From contig JAEVHH010000002.1 of assembly GCA_017607445.1 (NCBI GenBank), positions 4,641,501-4,705,500 of the forward strand: 64,000 nt of DNA. Direction: 5' to 3'. A program made the position numbers and the translations under genes. Position 1 is the first letter of the stretch; each line of letters opens with the position of its first letter. Of this stretch, positions 12,053 to 22,539 are shown in pieces. The notes under the pieces were generated by a model. That model was not told the origin of the DNA. It worked only from the letters and a program-made list of their open reading frames with translations, and did no database searches. The DNA is from Histoplasma ohiense. Its lineage: Eukaryota; Ascomycota; Eurotiomycetes; Onygenales; Ajellomycetaceae.

Positions 12053-12649
12053 TGTAACGGGCGTACTTCGATTAACGATTTGGTACTATTCTAATTACAG
12101 ATTACGAATTGATTAAGAAAAGAAAGAGAAAAGAAATCAGAAGAAGAGGTCGTACAAAGGGGGTTCTTATAGAGGAAAATTCAGAGTGGAAGAATATCAG
12201 AAGCCACTCCACAGTGGAGCACAGAGCAGAAGAACATTAAGAGATATGCATAAGAATCATTAGAAGCTACACAAGCACAGAATATAGAGTGAGAGAATCA
12301 TTGAGAGCTACATGAAAGAATCATTAGAGACTACATAAGTGTGGAACACAGAGTGAGAGAACATAAGAAGCTTTGCAGAAGAATTGTTAGAGACTACATG
12401 AGCACAAAACACAGAGCAGAAGAATGTAAGAAGCTATATGGAAGAATCATTAGAGACTATATAAGCACAGAGCATGGAGCAGAAGAATGTTAAGAGCTAC
12501 ACAGAAGAATTGTTAGAAACTACACAAGCACAGAGCACAGAGCAGAAGAACATCAAGAATTACACAAGATTACAACAGTCAGAAACAAGCAGATGCAGAA
12601 GAAGAGTTGATTGCATAAGTTAATTACTAACAGATGCTAATCTGTCACA
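12053..12649 (-). repeat. G2 3' LTR (597 bp)
   Basis: On the plus strand starts tgtaacgggcgtacttcg and ends tctgtcaca. It is followed by a purine-rich tract on the minus strand (aggaggggataa, about 12650-12661), the likely polypurine tract for plus-strand priming. Confidence 0.93.
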
Positions 12650-15600
12650 TTATCCCCTCCTATCAGAGTAAGTGAGGACTCATAGATGTCGAGGGCGGCG
12701 GTGTCCTTCAAGATGAACACAGATTCCCAGGTCAGATGATCATATTCTATCCATTTGACAAGGTATTCACAGCAGTGGTGGTTGATTCTATCATCAAGAA
12801 TTGCTTTGATTTCCCATTTGAGTTCATTGTCTTCTTCTACAATGGCAGGTGGCTGTCAATCAGAGGTTCTCTGTGAGGGGAATGGATTCTCAGCCACAGA
12901 TCAGAGCAGGTTTGTATGAAAGATGTCATGAATGCCAGACAGAGTGTTGAGTTGATAATCATGTGTGTCTAGCACTTCCTTCACTGTATATTTGATGTGA
13001 CAGTAATCTAGTGTATGCAAGAGGTGGTCTATTCTTATGTTCTTGAGATTCAGTCAGACTTTGTCTTCTATATAGTATCAGATTGCAGAACTTCTTCTGA
13101 TGTTTGCTTGATTCTCATAATCTTGCTGAGCACTGATCATTGAAGTTTCTGCTCATTCACAGACTTTCTTCAACTTGCTCACAATGTTCTCTGTCATCTG
13201 TATGAGGCTGCGGGTGTGTGTGGTTTCTCAGAGAGTCTCAGAGAAGTCCAGAACCTCTAAGTTGTATCTGTGTAGAAGAAAGAATGAGCTTACATCTGTT
13301 GTAGTGGAATCTTGACTGTTAATCACAATCTCAGCATATGACAGTAGATCACTTCAGTTGTCTTGTGCATAATTGCAGAACTTATGAAGAATGTTCTTTA
13401 CCATTTATATCATTCTCTCAGTAGCTTCATCAGTCTCTGGGTGGTACACTGTTGATAACTTTCATTTAATTCTTAGTAATTGGCATATACAGACTCAGAG
13501 TGCACTGACAAATTGACTGTCTCTATCTGATACAATGAATGAAGGCAGACTGTGCATACAATAGAATGAGCTTCTGATGAAGATGTCTGCAACTACTTCA
13601 GCATCCATCTTATCACAGAGCTGTAGTATTACACTCTTGCTGAGTCAGTTGACAATGACTAGAATGTTCATAGAACCTCCACTCTCAGGCAAGGAAACTG
13701 CAAAATCAATAGCTATATCATGTCAAGTTCAGTCAGAAACAGATAGAGGCTTCAGCATCCCTTTTCAGTATTCACATCATGCCATCACTGAGCCACAGTG
13801 ATCACAGTTGCATACAAACCAGTGTATGTCTTTCAACATATCTGATCAGTAGAATTCTCAGGCAATGATGTTGTACATGATTTCACATTCTGAGTGTCTG
13901 ATCATTGATGAGTTATGAATTTCTTGCATGATCTGTGTTTGTAGAAGTTCTGAATCAGGGATCCATCATCTATCTCAAAAGTATAAGCAGTTGTCATTGT
14001 TAATCAAACATGCTGAGATATCCATTCTTGAGTATACATCTGCAGGGAATTGAGATGCTTTACTTTGTACAGCTTCAGCAGCTTGCTGTCAGAATTCATC
14101 TGCTTCTGTCACTAGTCTTCATTGTTCTTTGAGTGAGGGTTCTTGAGCTCAGAACTGGTTGATATGTACACAGAGTTCATCTGATTGTGTAGAACTTTCT
14201 ATAATCACAGAGTTGATTAATCAATGCTCTCAGTGTTTCCATCTGTCATCTAAGTCATCAGATGACATATCTTGTTCTCAGTGGGACAGAGCATCCACAA
14301 GGGTGTTCTCTACTCCAGATCAATAATGAATTGTGAACAAAAAACAGCTAAGAAACAATGACCAACACATATGCCTCTCAGTAAGCTTACAAATGATTGT
14401 GAAGTATTCTAAGTTCTTATGATCAGTAACAATCTCAAACTTCTCAACACTCATAAGTTCAGACTTTCATTCCTCAAGGCATCATATGATCACTAGAAGC
14501 TCCTTGTTATAGATCTCATAGTTGCATTCAGTGGATGACATCTTTTTCAAGATGAAGACACAAGATTGTAGAACATCTTCATTATCATATTACATTAGTA
14601 CCCCATCTACTACATAATCTGAGATGTCTGTTTCAAGAATCATATGCTTATCTGAATTGAATGATTGCAGCATTGAGGTGCTTGTGAATATACACTTCAG
14701 TTTTTTGAATGCTGCATCTGCTTTGTCAGTTCATTGAAATACAGCATCTTTTCAGGTCAGATCTGTCAGTGATTGTATGATATCAGAGAAGTCTTTGATG
14801 AATCTTTGATAGAAGTTGATGAATTCTAGAAAGCTTCTAGTCTCTTTTACTGAGACTGATGCCTTTCAGTTGAGGATTGCTTCCACCTTCTTAGAATCCA
14901 TGTATACACCTTTTTCAGCTTCAATGATGAATTCTAGATAGATTGTAGACTTGATCTTGAAGTCACATTTGTCAATGTCCACTTGCAGTTCAGCTTTTTG
15001 TAGGCAGTCAAGCACTTGTTGTATGTGCTTACAGTGCTCAGTGAGTGATCCATCAGTGAAGATCAAGATATCATTCATGTATGCTGAGACAATCTCATCA
15101 AGCAGATCTTGTAAGGCCCAGTTAATGTATTTCTGAAATGTACTTGAAGCATTCACTAATCCAAAGGAAGTCACTGTCCATTTGTATAATCCATAACATG
15201 TACAAAAGGCAGTTAGTCATTCATCACCTTCATTAATCCTTATCTTGTAGAAGGCCACAGAGATGTCAAGTTTCATAAATCATTTTACTTTTTCTATTCA
15301 TTCAAGCATTTCATTGATGAGTGAGAGAGAGTATCAGTTCTTCTGTGTAATCTTGTTGAATCCTCAATAGTTGACACAGAATTGTAAGCCTTCTTCTGGT
15401 TTCTTCACAAATAGTACAGATGCTGCAGTGAGTGAGTTGCTAACATGAATGAAGTCTTTGTCTAGTAATCTGTTGAGTGTTTTTTGTAGAATGAGGAGCT
15501 TGTTGTGTGACATGCTGTAGAGAGAATCTCAGAGTGGTTGCAGATTCTTACTGTCTTTCTTGATGAGTTTGATTGTATGATCTATATCAGATTCTCAGTG

Positions 15601-16262
15601 AGAGGGAAGCTTTTCAGCTTCTTTTTTGTTGAACATGTCTGTGAAGTCTTTGTACAATTCAGATAGTTTCTTGTGCAGTTTCTTGAGATCTTTGAGTTCT
15701 AACTTTTCTAATGCTTTCTTGATATTCATCATGCTAGCAGCAAACATTTGGATGTTCTTCTTCTCATATGCTTGATGAGTTAGTAGTTTGTATGCTTCTG
15801 CTGATATCTGGGTGAGATCAGTGGTTCTATTGACATTCTTCTTGTAAACACAGTCATCTTCTGAGAAAATAAGACAGCAGTTGCATGCATTCAACAAGGT
15901 TTCAAATTCTGTGAGCCATGATAGACTGAGCATTAGATTGTACTCAAGATCTTGTATTTTGTATGTGTATACATTCTTTTTCTCATGTCCTTCTACATTA
16001 ACATTAAATCTTACCATGTTGTAGAAGGTGGATTCTCTGAGGCTGTCAAATCCACTGAGCTTACACAGTTTGAAAAAGAGGATACACTGGAGTTTATGCT
16101 TCTCAACCAGCTGGATGTCTATAAGAGTGTAGTGAAGGAAACCACTGTCTATCATTGCTCATACATTGACTAAGCTATTTACAATGACAGAAACTATGAT
16201 TGTGTCTGCTTGCATCTTCTGCTTGAATCTTCAGCTAGCTTTTTGCTCCTTGAGCTCTCATT
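12637..16262 (-). pseudogene. G2 pol (protease - RT - RNase H - integrase - chromodomain), decayed
   Basis: Polyprotein for element replication and integration. Minus-strand order: protease near 15930-16170 (IDSG), RT near 14870-15480, RNase H near 14270-14700, integrase near 13130-13980, chromodomain near 12690-12830. The stop lies at 12637-12639, a few bases inside the 3' LTR, as in G3. The RT active box at about 15070-15081 reads YMND, so one catalytic Asp is lost. An open RT piece (102 codons) lies at 14866-15174, and a protease/linker piece (186 codons) at 15595-16155. The upstream limit is approximate because pol overlaps gag in another frame. Chromodomains usually guide such elements to heterochromatin. 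Confidence 0.85.
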
Positions 16263-16268
16263 CACATT

Positions 16269-17541
16269 TTAGAGTAAGAGCTTGTCTTTTCCCTGTTCTT
16301 GTCTATCCACAGATGACACAGCATTCACATGTGTGAGAGATTTACTCAGAGTGATTGCATTCAGACATTGATTTGTGAAGTGCTCTGACTTGTCACAGTG
16401 TATGCAGACTTCTCTGATGATTCAGTCAGCAGTATCCTTTTCTGAGACATTGAGAATCCTCAGACAACTTGTATTTATATGTGAGACTCAGTTCATTGAT
16501 TCTGGTTCAGAGGTGGGGGATGCTGCAGAGCAGTTTGAAGTGTATGCATTTGTTCAGCAGAATCCTCTGCAATTTTGAAGCACACAGAACTGAGACAGAT
16601 TATTGTTCAACAGACAAAGATCAGTGCAGAATTTGCTGTATGTTGAGAGCTTTGAACACTCTATACTTCAGTTATGCAACTGAAAGTTCAAATTCTTGAA
16701 CAGTATGTTGATCTTGATAGCATTGTCTCAGTCTTACCCATCTGCTTCTAGAAGCTTGCAGTTGAATTCAGAAAGATAAGTTATCAACACAACATTCATC
16801 TGACAAGTCTGATTAAGCCAGTCTAATGTCTTGACTTGAAGTGTACAGATGCTCCTGCGAAAAGTTTTGACTTGCGCTAATACTTTAAGCTGAAATGCTG
16901 ATACCGGCATTAAGTGTTGTGTTGCATCTCTTAATGAAAAGGAGAGGGAGTCCCAGGGGGCTTATAGAGGCCAACACCCCTAGCCTACCCACTAGCTCAG
17001 TCTCTAAATTCCAGGTGGTTTGACCTGGAGATACAATACACTAGTAAGGATATTTCAAGGTAAATTCTTAGCATGAGACAAAACTTTTCGCAGCGGCATC
17101 TGTAGAATCAAGGAAGAGAGAGTTGAGTTGTTGAAAGACTAGCTCTGGCATACACTGATGATTCTGACAATGACTCATCCAGAATTGAAATTTTGCTAAC
17201 ACATCACCATCCAATCTGCTATGAATATACCACACTTGGTTGAATAGCAAGCCTATTGCTTGTCTGTTGATGTCCAATTTGGTGTTCACTTTTGACTTCC
17301 ATATAAGGTAGAGTGCTAGGTCTTCCTTGTATTTGTCAAGGATTGAAAGCTTCTCTCTTGGAGACTTTTTGTGAGGCGTGGGTGTAGGAGGAACAGTGAA
17401 CACAGAAGTGCTCATTTCAGCAAGTTGTTGTTGCAATTTGATCATCTGTAGTGTCTGTTGCTGAAGGATGCTTCATAGATCTAAGTTGTCGTCCATCATG
17501 TTTGGATGCAGCGGGTGTTTGTAGAATTGTTCATAGTTCAT
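16269..17541 (-). pseudogene. G2 gag, split by a MITE
   Basis: Capsid protein gene of G2. The start is the ATG at 17539-17541; the stop is at 16269-16271. The span of 1273 nt minus the MITE and its TA duplication (259 nt) is 1014 nt, identical to the G3 gag. The N-terminal half is unusually well kept: one open stretch reads KLQQQLAEMSTSVFTVPP and continues to the MITE, with Trp codons intact where other copies have TGA. The fusion into the MITE adds a short foreign tail (DAAAKSFVSC) before a stop. Confidence 0.88.
16846..17102. mobile_element. 257-bp MITE with 24-bp TIRs and TA duplication (Tc1/mariner-like)
   Basis: The terminal inverted repeats are 16846-16869 and 17079-17102. They begin CAGATGCTCCTGCGAAAAG on the left and CAGATGCCGCTGCGAAAAG on the complementary right end, 22 of 24 positions matching. 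TA dinucleotides at 16844-16845 and 17103-17104 duplicate the target. There is no coding capacity. Base composition differs sharply from the surroundings (CpG present, no TGA-rich decay), so it arrived after most of the decay of G2. A TA target points to Tc1/mariner transposase acting in trans. Confidence 0.93.
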
Positions 17542-17944
17542 TTCAATATCTAAGAACATGTAATAATAATAAAAGAAAAGAAATACTTGTAGACACTCAG
17601 TCCTCTCACAGACACTATTCACAGTGTTGTGATGCTAAGCTTGATCAAGCTTCTTCATGAACACTATTCACAGCATTACAGTTTGTAGACACTCAGGCCT
17701 TGTAGAACACAGTCAATTGTGTTTCAGACACTTAGACACAACAGTCTATATAACTAACAATAGAGACACTCAGGCCCATGAGGGATCTCTTGTAACAACT
17801 AGACACTCAGACCTGTAAACAACGCACTCGGGTGTAAGAACTGGTAACAACACACTCAGGTGTAAGAACTGATAACAACACACTTGAGTATAAGAACTAA
17901 TAATGAGACACTCAGGCCTTAAACACAGAAGAATCAATTCATAA
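17542..17944 (-). other. G2 leader with ~30-bp tandem repeats
   Basis: Non-coding leader between the 5' LTR and gag. At about 17819-17910 it holds three to four imperfect copies of a ~30-bp motif (aacacactcaggtgtaagaa...). The equivalent G3 leader is 25118-25496. No other feature seen. Confidence 0.75.
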
Positions 17945-18541
17945 TGTAATGAGCATACTTTGATTAATGATTTGATACTATTCTAATTACAGATTACAAA
18001 TTGATTAAGAAAAGAAAGAGAAAAGAAATCAGAAGAAGAGATCATACAAAGAGGGTTCTTATAGAGGAAAGTTCAGAGTGGAAGAATATCAGAAGCCATT
18101 CCACAGTGGAGTGTGGAGTGGAAGAACATTAAGAGATACACATAAGAATTGTTAGAAGCTACACAAGTGCGGAATGTGGGGTGGGGGAATCATTGAGGAC
18201 TATGCAGAAGAATTGTTAGAGACTACATAAGTGCAGAACACAGAGCAGAAGAACATAAGAAGCTTTGCAGAAGAATCATTAGAGACTACACAAGCATGGA
18301 ACACAGAGTGGGAGAATGTAAGGAGCTACACAGAAGAATTGTTAGAGACTATGTGAGTGCGGAGCATGGAGTGGAAGAATGTTAAGAGCTACATGGAAGA
18401 ATTGTTAGAAACTACATGAGCGCGGAGCACGGAGCGGAAGAACATCGAGGGTTACGCGAGGTCACAATGGTCAGGAACAAGCGGGTGCAGGAGGGGAGTT
18501 GGTTGCGTAAGTTAATTACTAACGGGTGCTAACCCGTCACA
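17945..18541 (-). repeat. G2 5' LTR (597 bp)
   Basis: Pairs with 12053-12649 at equal length. It contains about five imperfect ~63-bp subrepeats (18140-18450). The outer ~120 bp (18420-18541) is rich in CpG and ends aacccgtcaca; the inner end (tgtaatgagcatac) has lost CpG. Confidence 0.93.
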
Positions 18542-18546
18542 CAATC
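18542..18546. repeat. TSD of G2, right copy (caatc)
   Basis: Matches 12048-12052; the interrupted palindrome arm resumes immediately after. Confidence 0.9.
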
Positions 18547-19207
18547 TATACAATCGCTGAGAGCAGCTCTTATAAAAAAGAGGGACAATTGTAATGCACT
18601 TGTTTATTATTCTTGTTTATTATTTCCTTATTATCTTTGCTTATTCTTACCTCTTTCCATTATACTCTCGCTACCGCTATTTCTATATGTATATATATAT
18701 CAATGTATGTATTTCACACATCTTCTTTCTCTTTCTATATGTATATATATATCAATGTATGTATTTCACACATCTTCTTTCTCTTTCTTTTCTTTCTTAG
18801 TGATTAGCTATGCTATATTATACTACTACACTCTACAATATATTACTATTATCTCTGCTACGCTATAAACTATCTTCTACTGTTACTCTTCACACTGTCA
18901 CTACACCTCACAAATATATTGTAGAGTGTAGTATTGTAATGTAGCTAATCGCTAAGGAAGAAAAGAAAGAGAAAGAAGATGTGTGAAATACATACATCGA
19001 TATATATATATATATATGTAGAAATAGCAGTAGTGAGAGTATAATGAAAAGAGGTAAGAATAAGTGAAGATAATATACGATAAGAAAATAATAAATGAGT
19101 GCATTACAATTGCCTCTCTTTTTTATAAGAGCTGTTCTCAGCAATTGTATAGATTGCTTGCTAGTAGATAATTGCATTCTCATATTGTAAGTGCTGCTTG
19201 TTGATAG
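18547..19207. repeat. Long inverted repeat (palindrome) with ~65-bp loop
   Basis: The left arm (18547-18844) is inverted in the right arm (18911-19207). Both contain, in mirror order, cttataaaaaagag, aattgtaatgcact, attatactctc, gtatgtatttcacacatc and ctacactctacaatatatt. The loop is about 18845-18910. The left arm also includes the 53-bp piece at 12000-12052. Arm mismatches are mostly C/T or G/A (cgctgagagc against tgctgagaac), as expected from decay of once-identical arms. It may be a foldback/long-TIR element, or two head-to-head LTRs of another family (the right arm leads into the Gypsy-C gag). The small ORFs here are shadows of the repeats. Confidence 0.85.
18685..18786. repeat. 51-bp direct duplication inside the left palindrome arm
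   Basis: Two adjacent copies of a segment containing tatatatatcaatgtatgt and ttcacacatcttctttctct. The right arm has one copy only, so the duplication arose after the arms formed. Confidence 0.85.
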
Positions 19208-19444
19208 CAGTGTATTGATTGTGTCCTCTAGATAGCTTGTATATATGTTGTTATTGATTTCTTAATGAGATGGAATTGATGAATTCTTTGATTGCTAGAG
19301 GTTGTATACAGAGAAGCAAAAAGAATTTCTTTCTTCATGAAGATTTCTCTTCTTTTTTAACTTGATCATCATCAAACTTCTTGCTCTTCTGCTGCGAGTT
19401 TCTAATCACTCAATCTTTGAGAGACAGTCTGTTGAGTAATAGTC
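19208..19444 (+). other. Untranslated stretch upstream of the Gypsy-C gag
   Basis: AT-rich sequence with no feature I can name. If the right palindrome arm is an LTR, this is the leader of the Gypsy-C element. Confidence 0.4.
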
Positions 19445-20775
19445 ATGATCTCTATCTACAGCATTCACTGTACTCATGCTACTGCTGAATCTGAAGCAAC
19501 AAACATCATTGAAGAAAACTGTGAAATATACATTTCTGCTACTGAAAGTGTGCAACAAGTATCATTTTTCTTTATGAAATTGAATTTTGAGTATAGTTCA
19601 GAAGAGGACATCTCTTCTGAAGATCTCAGTGCAATTGAGACTGAGAAGATAGCTGTGATTAGAAGAATCAAAAAATTACAGACTGAGAAAGAATTGTGAG
19701 AACTTCAACACTGATGTGATACTTTACTGTAAGAATTGAATGAAACAATTCTAATCATCTGAAATATACTAGAAGTACATCTGAACCACAGTAGAGATGC
19801 AACTAGCATGAATGATAATCACAATAATATCATAAATATTCTCAGATTATCAGAATCCACACTACAAGTACTCAACATCTTAGTGAAAAATACTGTGACT
19901 ACTGTCAGTGAGAGATGTAGTTGAGTATTACTTTGACAATTAGAACTTTGAGATTCTGATATAAGTGATCACTCTTCTTGAAGAGATGTGAAAAGTTCTG
20001 AAATCAAAGTATGAAAGAATTCAAAAACTTTGTTACAGCTGCTATCACTTTTCATATCAGTGATCTTGATTACTACAATGAACACAATCATTGAAAGATC
20101 ATTGAAGCTGTCACTCATTTCAATGTTGAGATGCAACAATGTTGATATCAACATACACATGATATACAGACTTTGCCATTATGAGAAGAATTTGTTAGTT
20201 GAATGTAATGTCAAGTCATCAATTCAGATAGAAGTTTCTGAGATGCTGATAGACAGTACTGAAAAACAGAGCAACAAGAAGATCAGATAGTTCAACAATT
20301 TGCTTCATATTTATAATCAGTTAAAAAGTGTCTGTGACATTCTTATAGTAAATATCATTGAAAATCACATCTCTATATGAAAGTTCTGCCTTCCATTTGC
20401 TGAGAATTTGACAAATATACAATCAAATTGAAAGAGTTAAGCTATGATGCCACTCTACATAAACTTGCAATGACAGAATCGAATCTGTCAGAGAGATGGA
20501 AGAAGCTTAAAGAGAAGTCAAATTTCAAAAACCCTACTCAAAACTTTAACAACAGAAATAATGCTGATAATAGATCACAAAACAAATACAGATGAAATGA
20601 CATTATAAAATCTGATGACTTCATTCAATCAAAATATTGCTGTTATTGCAAGCAATCAGAACATACCATCAATTTGTGTTTCAAACAACTCAAAGATGAA
20701 TTCAAAAATGCCAAGTCTGACTTGAAACTCAATGTAAAAGATACAAAGAATTCAAAAAACTCAAAAAATACTTAA
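19445..20775 (+). pseudogene. Gypsy-C gag-like remnant with zinc knuckle
   Basis: Decayed plus-strand gag of a third Ty3/gypsy family. The first 84 codons from 19445 are open (acidic, Ser/Glu-rich, ending in a Lys/Glu helix), followed by TGA stops in the same frame. Near 20630-20680 a frame reads KYCCYCKQSEHTINLC, a CX2CX4HX4C knuckle. A frame change between about 20290 and 20440 shows at least one indel. Residues do not match the Gypsy-A or Gypsy-B gags seen here beyond the knuckle type. Confidence 0.65.
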
Positions 20776-21095
20776 GATATATCATTCAGCTCACAATGAC
20801 AGCTATAAATATAGAAAGTCAATACAAAAACATCTTAAGCTTCACTGTCACAGTGAAACTCACTACATCTAAGAATCTGCAAAAAGTGCTTGCACTAGTA
20901 GACTCTGAGTCAGAAATGAACTGTGTCAATGAATTTTGAGCAAAGAATCACAATCTAGAAGCTGCTCACTGCAAAATCAAAATGATCAAGTCAATTGATA
21001 GATGCATAATATGCTTCTTTGAAGAGTATAACATTGCAACTACTGTCATTTATCATAAGAGTAATGCACAGCAGACATCTCATTTCTTTTATGTG
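20776..21095 (+). pseudogene. Gypsy-C protease remnant, truncated by LINE-beta
   Basis: Frame -1 relative to the knuckle. It reads ALVDSESEMNCVNEF at about 20890-20935, matching the retropepsin pattern (LVDSGSxxNF...) with the active-site Gly position changed to Glu. The element stops at 21095, where the 3' end of a minus-strand LINE-beta begins; its RT and remaining pol are not seen in this window. Confidence 0.65.
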
Positions 21096-21809
21096 ATTTG
21101 TTTGTTTGTTTGTATTGATTTAATGTTCTGAAGAAAATATGAGCAGTGTCTGTGTTTCAGAAGCCTTCTGAAGAGTATGAAGATGTGTTACACTGAAGAG
21201 ATTTCTATATACACAGAGAGAGAGAAAACAGAATTCAGATGACAACTCTTGAGAAGACTCAGCTCATTGAAAAGGATTTTACTGAGCTGTATATTCACTT
21301 CTAATCTAATATATGATCATTTATGATGAAGCTATAGTGTGGTTTTCAAGAGAACTGCTGCTGCTGTGTCTGAAAGATTTTATAGTGAATGAAGAGAGAT
21401 AACTCTCTCAGTTGATCTGAGAACTGTCTGCATTTCTAACAATAGAAGAAAAATAGATGAGATAGATAAAAGAAAAAGAGAAAAATGAGTGTTCTGAAAA
21501 GAAAAATAAAAAAAAGAGTGAAGAAAAGACTTTGTCATCTGTGATGCCTTGCAGTCATATAACTCAGTACAAACTCAGAGAAAGAGAGAGAAGAGAGCAC
21601 TGAAGAAAATTGTGAGAGAAAAGAGGTGAAAAGAGACAGAAAGAGCAGCAAAAAAAAGAAGAAGAATGCTTAAGTCAATAGAGATCAGAATCAGTGAAAA
21701 AAAGCAAGACAGAGTATGTATTGATATCATACTGACAGCTGAGAGTATATCAACTGAGTCAGCATACAGACTGTACTGATTACATCACAGCTAGTTGAAA
21801 CAGATGAGT

Positions 21810-22035
21810 CAACTGTACTGATTGAATCATTTACATCAGTTGAACCAATTGAATCAATTGAACTGATTGTATCAATTATACTGTTTGTATCAATTGAACT
21901 GATTGAACTGATTGTACTGTTTGTATCAATTGAATCAATTGAGTCAATTGTACTGATTGAACTGATTGTATCATTTATACTGATTGTATTGATTGAATCT
22001 ATTGTACTGATTAAATCAATTGTATCAGATATTGT
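21810..22035. repeat. 9-bp-unit minisatellite in LINE-beta copy A'
   Basis: Array of degenerate 9-bp units of the type attgaactg / attgtatca. Homologous arrays lie at 43081-43320 and 57536-57780, so the array belongs to the LINE-beta 3' region and varies between copies. Confidence 0.88.
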
Positions 22036-22539
22036 GTTATCTGTATCATCTGTATAGACTTGGAACTGCTGTGAGAGGCTGTCAGATGATGTATACTCAA
22101 ACAGCTGTGTTATCTTATACAGTATTATATGTAGAACTGTGTGTGGTCAAGCAGTTCTACAAAGTCTGTAGAGATCAGAGACTCTAGATAGACAACAGCT
22201 GTTGTCTGATTGTATGACTGTGCTATTGATCTTTTAAATCAGTGAGAGAAATATCTCTGCAAATGTCAACAGAGTATCAAATGTTCTGAGCTTTTATTAT
22301 GTTCACAGATACAGATGAGCTTTGTATCTGCATGCTGAAAGTATCTGTGATATCAGAAGAAGTTCTCATGAGAGCAGTGAAGTACAAATCAGCAGTGAAG
22401 AATATATTATGATATAATAAACTCTGAAGAGATCTTTATTTGATATTTCATAGTCAGTCTGCTGAATCTTCAGCTCTGATATCAGTCAGAGAGCTTTTCA
22501 CAGACTCTGCTTCATCATTCTCACTCTGTCTCTTGACTG

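Larger units (their letters stand above)
10869..12332. repeat. Tandem segmental triplication, unit 3
   Basis: Third unit; it includes the 73-codon gag start at 10976-11197, identical in protein to that of unit 1. The unit runs without a break into the rest of the G2 LTR at 12333, so this unit holds the original G1/G2 junction on its right side. Confidence 0.92.
12053..18541 (-). mobile_element. Gypsy-A copy G2, full-length chromovirus with a MITE inside
   Basis: Complete minus-strand Ty3/gypsy element of 6489 bp: 3' LTR 12053-12649, pol, gag, leader and 5' LTR 17945-18541. Both LTRs are 597 bp. TSD is caatc. The pol order, reading leftwards, is protease, RT, RNase H, integrase, chromodomain, as in chromoviruses. 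All coding parts carry TGA stops and CpG loss. The outer termini of both LTRs keep CpG while their inner counterparts do not. Confidence 0.95.

Noticed and set aside
18594..19183. Small hydrophobic ORFs (64-91 codons) in the palindrome
   Set aside because: They mirror each other on opposite strands because of the inverted repeat and are low-complexity Tyr/Ile/Ser translations.
21810..22035. CRISPR-like or regulatory repeat array
   Set aside because: Units are contiguous 9-mers without spacers, in a eukaryotic LINE 3' region.
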